A stretch of 64,000 nt of DNA, taken from Nectonema munidae (lineage: Eukaryota; Nematomorpha; Nectonematoida; Nectonematidae). The DNA lies in assembly GCA_030549495.1 (NCBI GenBank), contig JAUIRK010000110.1:558001-622000 (forward strand), in the 5' to 3' direction. Below are positions 12,900 to 23,245 of the stretch, piece after piece (positions within the stretch are counted from its first letter, which is position 1; every line of letters starts with the position of its first letter). Position numbers and translations under genes: made by a program. The notes below the pieces were generated by a model. The model was not told where the DNA came from, searched no databases, and saw nothing but the letters and a program-made list of their open reading frames with translations.

Positions 12900-14520
12900 A
12901 ACACATCGCTATTTCCTCACTCGCGCCATTTCTTCCATAGCTTCTTCTAGCATTGCTTTTTTTATTGAAACAAATTAATGGATCAATTAAAGCCAAAACA
13001 ACAAATTATTCACTCAAATACGAGAATTGCTTTGAAAACTTGGTTAGTGCTTTTTTTATTGAAATTTTGGAATTTATCTTAACTAAATCAGTTGCTGTAA
13101 ACCAAGCTTTTAAGTAAAGTCGCAAAACAAAATTAGATATGTCAAAAACACCTTTTTTCATATGATGTCAACTTGAATTGGTGAGAAAAGAAAGTTATTT
13201 TTAAGCAATATATTGCTTTTGACATCCATCTTGGATGATTGGTATCAAAAGGTTTTAAAAAGTGCACACCATGAGGAGGAATTTTTCCAGATAAAGTAAT
13301 AATACACTCTAAAAATTCTTTGTAATCATCTCTTGCGTGACATTGACTCAACTGAGTAGTAGCAAAACTAGCAACTTCTTTCTTAACATCATTGTTTGCA
13401 AAGCTAATTGTTTCATTCTGTAACAAACTTTGATAAGAAGATTGATGAATTGCGTTCCAAAGCAACATCCGTACCATTTGTAGGACCAAGAAAAGGTTTA
13501 AAAACAGCAGCTAATATTATTTCAAAGATGTGATGCCTACATGGAAAATAAATACAAAAGATTCTTAACTTTTCCATAATCAATTTACACGGTATAGATT
13601 AAATTCCAGTATTTACAGCTGTTGTATAAAAACAAAGAGCAAATATTTTTTCTGATTTGTAACCTGAAACTACAACTGGAAGACGATCTATTTGATTTTT
13701 TCTTGATAAATCCATGCAGCATGAACAAACTGTCAAAATTATAAGTTTTTCAAAAAAAATTCTTTACTGACGTCGAGCTTTAAGTATTAAAGATCTATTA
13801 TTCTAATTTTTGACATCAAACCCAAGCTTTTTAACGGTTGCACTAATCATCATTGTTGATCTTGTCTGAAATTTTTGTTCTATCTAAAGTAGCTGCTAAA
13901 TCGAAATCAACAATTTTTACGAGCTCTTTTACTAACTTGAAAATTTTCTTTTTGACACCTTTTATAACTTTCATCTGAATAAGGCATCTTCTTCACTTTT
14001 TTCAAACTCTAAAACTTCTCCCACTTTTTGATCTTCCAAATTTATTATTCCTCTAGTTTGTTTTCTTTTTTGCAATCTTTTTTCTTTGAGCAATTAAAAA
14101 TTTTCTATCTTCATCAATTTTGATTAAATTGAGAGCACGCTCATGAGCGATGTCAAATAAATGATCAAATTGTTCATCAAATAATTTTTCATTTTTCTTT
14201 TGTGAGAGTGTTTCTTGAAGAATTCTTTTTTACTTTTTTGTATTTCTCAAAAAAATTTGTTGTTCTCGTGGAAGTGGAATTCTTAATTTATTCCAAAACA
14301 ATGAAACTTCTTGAATGAAAAGTTTAGCACTATCTCGAATTGTTTTTTCAATTTTTTATGATAATAAAAAATGAGCATAAAACTTGTCTGATTGATGGTA
14401 ATTTTACACCAGTTATTTGCATTTCTTGAAAACCAATTAACCAGTTAGAAGACTTGCTTCTAGTAATCTTAGATTCTCTCATGTTGCTTTTAAGGCCGCA
14501 ATATAAATTAAAAAAATGCA
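12900..14520 (-). pseudogene. Degenerate transposon-like ORF, family not named
   Basis: The longest open piece is 13489-13142 on the minus strand. It includes HHARW-like text (HPRWMSKAIYCLKITFF) and an upstream LWNAIHQSSYQS motif. From memory these resemble a repeated, unnamed ORF family of invertebrate genomes. I have not verified this. Upstream on the same strand, down from about 14480, further lysine-rich pieces read in broken frames, separated by many stops. I interpret the whole as a dead copy of a mobile-element-type gene and cannot assign a superfamily. Confidence 0.4.
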
Positions 14521-15409
14521 GACTCCAAAAAATAAAAAAATATAAATAATTACAAAAATATCAAAAAAAAACCTAAAACTATTTATAATTTACTTTTGAG
14601 CGACCTATAATTAATAACTTTTTACATGTAGCCATTTTATAAAACAGAAAACATAAAGAAATGCCGAGAAATCTAAAAAACAAAATTTTAAAATAAGGAC
14701 CACCCTAGTAAGTACACATTTTAAAGTGATACAGGATGTCGTAGAAGGCAGCTGAACACGTATGTTTATTTATATTATATACACTTTTATATGCAATAAT
14801 ATTATTATTATTAGTATATTATGCACATAGTGCATATTGTAGAAGGCATTTCACCATTATTTCTTTCCTAAGAAGATTACTCCAGTTTGAAGCGATAACG
14901 CTTCCTTTACAGCTCAAAAACTAGCCTCACACTTCTTCCATTAATTAGCCCTTTCATTATATGCATAGTTTTATAGAAAGGCATATTTCACTTGCGAATA
15001 AACTAAATACATAAAGAAATACTTACAGAGGGAACACATAGCTTCTCGCAAATACAACGTAAACGAAAAACTAATTCTAGATTGCAGAAAGAACGATGCC
15101 AACGCCTGCAAATAAGTTGAATTGCGGAAAGAAGAAATGACGGGGCCTGAACTGCAAAACGATCTCTTTAATAACTCAAGACTACGCGTCTGTGTGTGTT
15201 TCTGTATGTTTGTCTTTCTGTGTGTGTATGTTTTCATGCGTATAGCTGCAAAATAACTAATATAAGAACTTGCATGTTTATTGTCTGCGCCTTTTGCGGA
15301 GTGTACGGTGCTAATGTGGCCCTTATTCCAAGAAAAATTCCTCACCCCTGAAATAGACTGTTTTAAATCTTACTGCTTTTTCAAATCATCAAGTATCGTA
15401 TTAAAGCTT
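14521..15409. other. No recognised feature
   Basis: AT-rich with a short TG-rich run near 15190-15235. A 124-codon open frame on the minus strand (15345-14971) has no recognisable motif and no ATG-context support. Confidence 0.35.
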
Positions 15410-16504
15410 GGTGATGAATAGCGCACAGGTTATCAATTACATCTTGAGATTTTTGGTTAACCAGAGTCTGGAAACTAGAACACGGAATTGCCAGAGCGCG
15501 ATCAGTACCCACTACAAATGCACGTCTCAACTTAATACCATGTGCTGTAAAAAATTGTCAATCTTGTCAAATATCCTTGAATTGCAAAAAAGTTTAAAAT
15601 CGAATTCCGAATTAATAAAAGCACCTTCGACATTATGTCATCGGACATCTCTCCCTTTAGCTGTCTAACGGTATCGTTTGACAGGAAGATATGCTTCAAC
15701 TTTTCAAATTCACAACTTTTTAGCACATTGAGTATGATATTTTTGCAGCACGGTAATATCAATTGTTCTCCTATTTTGCGGGATTTTTGACAACACTTTT
15801 TTAAGAAACTTTATAGAAGGCATTCAAACCACGCTTAATATTTTGGAAAACATCACTATGTTATTAAATCTGAATTTATGAAATCGTTCAGATTGATGTT
15901 TAAAATATTCAATAGATTTGCTCACTGAACACGAGTGCTTCATTTTGAAGTCTCTTTTTAATTTGTTGGGCTTTAGAAAAGTGAATCTTAACACAAAAGA
16001 CATTTATGTTCCTCTTCCCCACCAGACTTTAATGCAGTAAAACTAAATTTCAAGTGTGAGTCGTCATATTTATTTTTTTAGCCATTAAGAAAAATGCACA
16101 TTTAGGCCTAAAAAGCAATAATAGGAAAAAATAGCACTCAATTCAAAGACTAACTTATTTGTTCTTTTTAAATGTGACTTATGGCAAATGACCCAATATG
16201 GGTGCAATATTTTACCAAAAACGATTCACTCAGTGTCTCCTTCTCGATCCCCATGGAACTTCTTCGTGACACAGCGAACTCCATTTTGAAAACCACTGAG
16301 CTAGAAGGTTTATACAATTATAATTACAAAGAAGATAATTTGACTTGATATCATCAGTGCAGTTGTGGTGGGATTGATAGCTTACGGTGGAAGTATAATG
16401 TCGGGTATTAATGGTGGTGTGTTGAACAAAAATTCTTTTATAATAATTTTGAAAATTCCAAAAAAAAGTTCGCCCCCCAAAATTTTGAGGATGTGCGCCC
16501 GTTT
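15410..16504 (-). mobile_element. hAT transposon fossil (ZBED5-like)
   Basis: Reading the minus strand from about 16060, one finds SHLKFSFTAL, then EEEHKCLLC and a KHSCSV segment. These match the BED-type zinc finger and start of ZBED5/SCAND3-like hAT transposases. Further on (15700-15600) LSNDTVRQLKGEMSDDI matches the LSNDTVxRR signature that follows. Stops and frame changes are frequent and the catalytic core and C terminus are missing. The 5' flank runs to about 16504, where GAGGATGTGCGCCC is close to the hAT-like termini at 454 and 59635. The non-coding part 16025-16504 recurs at 46455-46890 and partly at 32755-32930, so this family is dispersed. Confidence 0.65.
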
Positions 16505-17009
16505 CATATATTCATTTCATCGAAGGTTTCACATGTGTGGAAACGCCAAGTAACTTCCATTAGTTTTGTACCTCGATTTATGTCGTTAGAAATTTATGAT
16601 ATTCGTCAAAAATACTATAGGTACTTGATCTGAATACTTGAATACACTTTAGTTCTTTGTTTATTTGGTTTAAAGAATTAATTTATATATGATTTACAAC
16701 ACAACTTACTTTTTTTAAATGAAAAGGTCGAGTTATTCAGAGAACTATATAAGAATGCCTACATTTTTTAATTTTGTTATTTTTTCAAAATTGCAATATT
16801 TTTAATATACGCAAAAAAAATTGTATATTTAATAAGAAGTATCTTATGATATTTTGCGGTGTTTGATTTGTTTCAGAGTTTTTGGTCTGACACCAAACAC
16901 TAAAGAAGTACGAGAGCAGGGCGAATCGAAAGAAATGTTAGAAGCGCATAACAAGGTGTGATTTGGTCGGGCAGCGTAATGTGATGCTAAGTAATGAAGA
17001 AGGCATACA
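16505..17009. other. 3' flank of MBLAC1
   Basis: AT-rich sequence downstream of the MBLAC1 stop codon. A candidate cleavage signal was not clear: several AT-rich hexamers occur on the minus strand but none stands out. No other gene. Confidence 0.35.
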
Positions 17010-17191
17010 CTAATTTTCTTGGCTTTGACGAAGAGCGTGCACATTTTCAAACATTTCGCCGTGCCCTGGAATTATGAAGTTTGCGAGAGACAAAATTCTT
17101 TGTCGGTTTTTCTTTTGCACCTCCACGTTTAAACTCTTGCTCATCCACAATTCTTCATTTTCTAAGTCTTGAGAATTTTCAAACAAATCGC
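17010..17191 (-). CDS. MBLAC1: MBLAC1, last coding exon
   Basis: This exon codes for the last 59 residues and a TAG stop at 17012-17010. It follows a clean TTTTTTTAG acceptor and begins with GC, which joins the last G of the preceding exon (19789) into a Gly codon and restores the frame. The sequence opens with GDLFENS, whose Asp is the bridging metal ligand of the metallo-beta-lactamase fold. Further in is ILSLANFIIPGHGEMF, whose His is the final metal ligand. Human MBLAC1 ends in the same way with an IxPGHGPxF-type motif. MBLAC1 is a glyoxalase-II-like metallo-hydrolase reported to act as a nuclease on histone pre-mRNA. The exon is undisturbed and codon use is AT-rich like the flanks. Confidence 0.92.
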
Positions 17192-17679
17192 CTAAAAAAA
17201 GGATTGGTCTAGTATTAGTTAAAAATGACGGCTTCTTTCGTCCTCAAGGATCCTAAATTACACAGGCCAAACCAATTCCCTTCCATTAGGCGATTAGCAA
17301 ATTCGGTATGAAGCATTGGGGAGTAATAATATTACATAGTGCATAACACTAAAACATTCAATGAAAACATTTTATATTCAGTTAAGGAAAGATTTTACAT
17401 AATATGCAAACAAAAGCAATAGTGTTCGCATAGCACATGGTGTGCGGACGAAATGTCGATGCAGAAAATATGCATACTCAAAAAGCCATATATTTTTTTG
17501 TCTACACATAGATGGCTCTTTATTGCTCCAAGGGTTGGGAATAAGGATACGCTTTTATTCTCCATGAACTGAAATAGCCTCCAAGAGTATATCTTTAGAT
17601 CTGACTTCACAGGTAAAAGGAAGAGCAAAGGGAAGAGATGGCAAGAAGAAGTATTGATGTAGTGCGTACAGGAAAATAA

Positions 17680-18110
17680 ATGGAAAGGAAGTGCCAATAC
17701 AGAGTGGAGTAGGAATCACCATTTCACAGCGATGGAGAGAAACGGTACTACAAGTAAAGAAAGAGGGTGACAGATTCATGTCAATAAAATTGAGAGGAAT
17801 GAAGGATAAAATAACGATAATTTCTGGCTATGGACCGCTGGGGTGTAAAGAAGAGGAAAAAGACACCTTAATGACTGAGTTGGAAGAGTAAGAGAGAAAA
17901 TGAAAAATTCTTTGTAGGAGGAAGCCTGAATTGTCATGTACCAAACAAGACACAAGGCTACTTCATAGTTCATGCAGGTCATGCATTTCGAAAAAGAAAC
18001 GAAGAAAGGGAAACGTTTTTAGAAATGAGCGAAGAGAAGAACACAAAATTAAATAGAGGAACGGTGGAAAAAGTAGTCAAATTTACTTCATCTTTAAACA
18101 AGACAAAAAT
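17680..18110 (+). mobile_element. LINE fragment, endonuclease domain
   Basis: The plus strand reads SGVGITISQRWRETVLQVKK, then FMSIKLRG, SGYGPLGCKEEEKD and, after a stop and a frame change, FFVGGSLNCHVPNKTQGY and HAGHAFRKRNEERE. This is the AP-endonuclease domain of craniofacial-development-protein-2-like LINE ORFs, where the equivalents are YAPQ-G and GGDLNGHVG. The catalytic Asp of GGDLN is Ser here. The rest of the ORF is missing, so this is a dead fragment. It may be from the same family as the ORF2 tail at 10180-10745. Confidence 0.8.
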
Positions 18111-19049
18111 GAAAAAAACCTTAAAAAGTGTAATGTCATGAAAAGGAATCATGGCCTCTGACGTCCTACCTGGAGATAGAAGTTCGCAAAGAAGTGATTC
18201 TTTATGCTAATCTAATGAACAATAATCTCTTTAGATGAGTCCTCTGTGGCAAGACAAAAATTGGAATGATTTTGAGTATTCAAATAAGTTTAAAATTAAT
18301 AAATTATTTAAATTATTTGTACATACCCTTGTTTTTATAGTACTCCACAGTATAAATATTTTGATCACGTCATTAATGAGAATAATGTAAAATTGAAATT
18401 TCAATATTAAAACTTGATCAATTAGTAAGTAAATTAAATTTAGTTTTATTCAAATCAACGTCTCCTTGAACTAATAATATCCCATCTTTAAAAGAGTTAA
18501 TTGCATAACATCAAGTCTGAAGGAATAGAGTCTAATAAGGAAAGACTGCAAGACACATGTGTACCGAAAATGTCATAAACATTTTTAAACTTAATATGAC
18601 ATTAGTAATAATGTATCTTGCAGTAAGGATGGGATTGAATTGTTTACTACTATTGGACTCAAGCATCATTCTGGAAAATGCGACTGTTCCTAGATAGCTC
18701 AGTACATAGTCTAAAAGTAGTGTTCCTTCAGAATGGAAACAAACATTTATATTTGCTTTTTGCAAAGTGCGTAGAGTAGGAAAACGTATGGCTTGAAAAG
18801 AATACATAAAGAATTCATGTTTCCTTTGCTTATGGGACAGCAGAGCTGATGATGAACATCACAAGAAAGTTCATTGGCGCACGCGTCGAAGTTCGCCCAC
18901 GAATGTTAGTAGATTCTAACAGTCTTAATACCCCAGGCCCAACTTCATATCAAACTAGAACTGCGTTCGATTTTGGATAAGAAGCTTTTCAAGAAATTCG
19001 TCTCATCTTTCCATAGAAATTTAAAGATACGATGAAATGTGGCATATTT

Positions 19050-19450
19050 AGAGTTGGGCCCGAATTAAATGAAATAATGAAGTCGGAAAAGCTGGAAAAG
19101 CGATGAGAAAAAGCTTCGTGCACATTTCGTAATGTAGTTCATGGATTCCTAGCAAATCACAAGAATCCAAATTACAAACAACTGGCAGCAAAGCTCATTG
19201 AGAACTACAACCGTGATTTCTTTTGCCTTATGTCCTTAAAGATTTTTCGCACTGTCGGCCACATTTCTTCGCTAAAAATTTGATGATGTCAGTGAGAAGG
19301 ATAGCGAGAGTTTTGAGCAAGCCATCGCAATAAGGGAAAGAAGGTATCAAGTAGGATGGCTGGTTACTCGTAGCTTTTACGGAGCTCGTTACGAAATCAA
19401 CGAGAAGGCTGTTCTTATTTTATTGAAATTAGCAGCAGTAAGTAGAATAT
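19050..19450 (+). pseudogene. Fragment of an unclassified repetitive ORF family
   Basis: Plus-strand frames give TFRNVVHGFLANHKNPNYKQ, then CLMSLKIFR, and later ESFEQAIAIRERRYQVGW. These match, from memory of the family, the segment of a large unnamed invertebrate repeat protein that reads roughly FKxVVxNFLGNxKxxNY, NMSxKxHFL, GERFHQDI and MEKRYQGxW. The His/Gln of the HQDI motif has drifted. Frame changes and stops are present. A different part of what appears to be the same protein is at 35930-36430. Confidence 0.5.
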
Positions 19451-19788
19451 GGACAAGTGATTATTGCTACATGTAAAATACACCAATAGATATACCTTAA
19501 TTGACGTGATCCAAAACAAAAGAGGAAGAAGCGTTGCAACGAATTATAATAGGCGCAATGTACGAGGGCGTGATTCGAGTATAAGTTAGTGCGCTTATGA
19601 TTGGTAAAGCTACTACGCGAAACGCGACTACGAATATTTTCAAGTAATTAAGTATTTATTAGGTAAGGAAGAAGGAAATTTTAAAGAGGGTGGTTACAAC
19701 GCGGACATGGTTCTAGCAGTAAAAGGTCTTCCAGCCCAAAGTGCAAGACAAAAGAACTTGGGAATGAATTTAACGCGAGACAACATAC

Positions 19789-19906
19789 CGACTACTGCCA
19801 CAGTTCCCAGGATAGGAACGTTATGAACTACGACAGAAGCATCACTGTCTGAGTGTCCCGGTGTTGAGAGGAGCTGCAAGTCTTTGTCGATCTGATAAAT
19901 GTTATC
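19789..19906 (-). CDS. MBLAC1: MBLAC1, third exon found
   Basis: This 118-base exon follows a TTATTTTCAG acceptor and ends at GTCG|GTATGT. It begins in phase 0, in agreement with the phase-0 end of the exon at 30488, and ends with one base that is completed by the exon at 17191. It encodes IYQIDKDLQLLSTPGHSDSD followed by SVVVHNVPILGTVAVV. The His in TPGH is the third metal-ligand motif of the metallo-beta-lactamase fold, and the SVVV/LGTVAVVG strand matches vertebrate MBLAC1. No disruption is seen. The upstream intron is 10.6 kb and is filled with DNA transposons. Confidence 0.92.
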
Positions 19907-20118
19907 CTGAAAATAAAGACCATGTAAGTGAGATTAATTAGACGCAACACAATCCAATGTACGTATATATACAAAAGCAAACCCCCCTTTTGCTATAAAA
20001 CTTTTGATTGACTATCTTATAAAACAACCTGTTTATTATTTAATCTTAAGAATAATGTTCACAAGAATGGATATATTTTATACAAATTAATCAAAAGCAT
20101 ATTTTTTTAATCTCTAGA

Positions 20119-20126
20119 CTCTAGAG
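20119..20126. repeat. 8-bp target duplication, left copy, hAT A+B pair
   Basis: CTCTAGAG directly precedes the CAGGGGTTCCCAACC terminus of hAT A. It matches CTCTAGAT, which directly follows hAT B at 26652-26659, in 7 of 8 positions. Confidence 0.6.
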
Positions 20127-20585
20127 CAGGGGTTCCCAACCCTCGAGTCGCCAAACATTTTTCTTGGGGTAGCCAAGACCTTAAAATAAAAACATTGTCA
20201 ACTTTTAATTCTAAGACTTTTTAAGGATATACAGTCACATATTGGTTGAGGAAAATTCTCATTTATTTTTAACAAAGATAAATGAAGAAAAGTACGAAGA
20301 AGAGAAACCCACAGAAAAGATTAAATCAATTTTAATTTTCATATCCTTTAAAGAAAGAAAGACATAGAGAGAGGGTAATAAATGCTGTTAAAGCACCATT
20401 GATCTATTATCTTCGTGCTTTTCTCCTACAATCGTAACAAATTGTGCATACGCTATTTTCATTTTTAAATGAATTGCATCTTTTCTTCATTGTAATTTTT
20501 GGTAAGATTTTTTAGTATCTTTTATATAATTTGTAGATGTGTGTGTATATATGTGTATGCGTTTACTATGCACACCCAGCCTCAT

Positions 20586-20690
20586 AACGACACTTCATCA
20601 CGCGACATTTCATCATACCGACACTTAATCACACGACATTTGATTATGACAACACTTCATACACGACATATCATCACAACCAAATATAAA
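20586..20690 (+). repeat. MULE left terminus: six alternating 15-16 bp units
   Basis: Units alternate between CGACACTTCATCAC-type and CGACATTTCATCAT-type, so a 31-bp dimer is repeated about three times. The last two units are worn. The same units appear inverted at the other end of the element. Confidence 0.8.
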
Positions 20691-21320
20691 ATAATTATTC
20701 GCCTACATTTACCACAACATCGTTGGTCTTATGATCCCTGCCACGAAAAATTTAACCTCCCTGTCGTAAGATACAGGGTATTAAGATATATTATTATAAC
20801 TAACCCATTGAAGTTATGCTCATTTTATTAATATAAATACTGTAGACTAAAAATATAGGGTAAATATTTAACTCAAAATTCAAAATTTAAATCTTCATTC
20901 AATAACATCTATTTTTAAATAAAAACGCATGAATTTTTATTTATAATTACTACGTTATGTCAAGTTAGGTTTGAAAAAGATCACTATAATACAAAGTATG
21001 CCTTACAACTGTTCCTTAATTTGTGTATAATATCGTTCATATTTTGTCAAAAATATAATATTTCAAATATTATATATTTTGAAAAATATATATTTCAAAT
21101 AAAAATATTTCAATTAAATGGAGTTTGCTTGCTTTATTAAAACTATTTGTCGATGTCATATACGAGCATTAAATCGAGGGATTCCCAAAGAACAAATCCT
21201 TTCTATATAATTTTACGGTAGTGTATGGGTTTGCGGTAAATTGAGGGACGGTAATGCGTCTGAAAACTATATATATATCGTTTGGAAAAAAGTTACAAAA
21301 TGAAAGTACTATAATTTGAT

Positions 21321-22766
21321 TTATTTGTATAAGAAATCATTTAAAAACAATAAAAATTGCCATACTTGTAAAAACAAAGTACTAAGGTATGTCATGATAT
21401 GAGTCTGTGGAAACAGACTAGCTATGCTTTTAATCTTCTCCTTAATAGAAAGATATTTTTTATTAGTCGGTAGAGGTGCACCTGTTATTCCTTTAGTTAA
21501 ATTCAAACGTTGAAAAGCAATATCTTTGTAAATACCGTTTAGGAAATACCAAATTGTTGGGTGGCTGCATTGGAATAAATATTGCAAAGAGTAATGCCAC
21601 GCCTGCTCTACAGCATTTGTAGTTCGAGCCACACCTTCCACACAATTTTCAAAATGATTCCACTTTGAAATAGGAAAAAGGGGATTCCTTTCTGCTCCAT
21701 TTCTTCTGTATCCTCTTCTTATGTAGGTGTTTTCAAAGTATGTCAGAAGCTGAGTAACTTTATCATTTTCAGGCATATGTTCCTTTAAAGTGTCAAATGC
21801 ATTTTAAACAAAGTTTGTCGGGACTAAAGAAAGCGCAGGTAAACAAAGAATCAGTGTGCTTAATTCATTATCACTTTCCATTTCGGATTTCATTCCCAAC
21901 TGAATGGCTTTTTTATAAACATTCTGCGAAAGATGGAAAAAACAACCTTTGATTTCTGTGTTCGGAAAAGCATACTGAAATTCAGTCATTGCAGCGATTT
22001 CAAAATCTAGAAGAATTTGTTCAGGATTGGCACAAGGAACAATATTCTTCATTGCGTTAATCATTCTTCTATAAGTATTTCTACTTTTGTTTTTCAGAAG
22101 AGCATACATTCCTGCTGGATTACGCCCTTCTCCAAAATGAAAATGAAGAGTATACAACTGATAAAATAAACATGGTACAACTTTAAAAGTACCATCAGCA
22201 ATCCAAAGTCTGGCACGTGACAAACAAGACACAACTTCATGATGTCCAAATATAATAATTCTTTCTGTATCGTCAATGCCAGAAGCATACAATAAATTGT
22301 CTCTAAACTTACCTTTTATTTCAAAATTTGTTGAAGTTGGCAAAAGTGGTAATGTGTTAAATCTTCCTTTAGATCGTTGTAATGCTCGAATTAGGCTTGG
22401 CTTCTTTGGTATTCGCATCATGGATGAAGTTGATATATCTTGACAATATTCACTAGAGACAATCATTGGAGCTGCTACAACTTCTTTCATTGCAATTTTC
22501 ATTTTGTTCACTGCTAATTTTGCGCAGATTTTTTCTCTGTCCAAATAATGGGAATGTTCAGATTTGGGTGAGGAAATTACACGTTCTCCCAACGTTGTAA
22601 TAAACGCATTACATTTCTTTTTTTGGTGTTCTGAGCATCGCCAACGGATAGTATTATCTTCGTTTTTTCGATGTTTATAATATTCGCAATTATTGAATAT
22701 TGCAGTTTCCTTTCCCTTGGAAGTTGTTCCAAAATTACAAAAATATTCAACATCATTTGTATCCAT
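21321..22766 (-). pseudogene. FLYWCH-type MULE transposase, one in-frame stop
   Basis: One minus-strand frame runs from ATG at 22766 to a TAA at about 21804 and continues open in the same frame to 21321, giving some 480 codons in total with a single internal stop. The N terminus (residues 1-75) has the FLYWCH pattern, with WRCSEHQKKKCNAF and a closing HSHY. The MULE domain follows: LWIADGTFKVVP supplies the first Asp, ILLDFEIAAMTEF the second, and GCFFHLSQNVYKKA the conserved His. After the stop come NPLFPISKWNHFE and TTNAVEQAWHYSLQ, the usual C-terminal RTNNxVEGWH region. The product would cut and move the element. It is nearly intact, which points to fairly recent activity. The stop may abolish function. 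Confidence 0.85.
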
Positions 22767-23154
22767 TTTAAATGTTAATAAGGCAAAAACTTTTATTTTG
22801 ACATAAAAAAATAGAAAGGAGTAAAAGTTAAAAGTAAAAGAGTTGAAGGTATTCTCAAGAAGAAAAAACTAACAAGGAAGTATTAGTGAGTAGAATGGGA
22901 AAATATTTAAAAGATTATCTATACAACAACCTGTAAAAATGTATCATATATACTTCAAGTTGTACACTTTTCACTTCCTGTTTAGCTGTTAAATATCTCA
23001 TATATAATTAGAAGATTATCAACAACATGCCCATGAAAAAGCTTATCATACCTAGGTAAAATTCTCCAGATAATATAATGCTCTAATACTTTTATCTTGA
23101 CTATTTATCTATGCTGATGTTTTAATCTTTTACAACATATAGGAAATGCTGCTC

Positions 23155-23245
23155 TGATTATGTGATGAAGTGTCGCTATGATGAAATGTCGGGTGATGAA
23201 GTGTCGCGTGATGAAGTGTCGTGTGATGAAATGTCATGAGACCCT
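23155..23245 (-). repeat. MULE right terminus: five 15-16 bp units
   Basis: On the minus strand the units read GACATTTCATCACA, CGACACTTCATCACG, CGACACTTCATCACC, CGACATTTCATCATAG and CGACACTTCATCACA. They match the left terminus in inverted orientation, though the strict alternation is broken by two adjacent CAC-type units. Confidence 0.8.

Larger units (their letters stand above)
17192..19788 (-). other. MBLAC1 intron (2.6 kb) with transposon fragments
   Basis: The intron runs from a G|GTATGT donor at 19788 to a T-rich AG acceptor at 17192. It holds a LINE endonuclease fragment (17680-18110, opposite strand) and a remnant of an unclassified repeat family (about 19050-19450). Between and around these is AT-rich sequence with nothing recognised. 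Confidence 0.85.
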
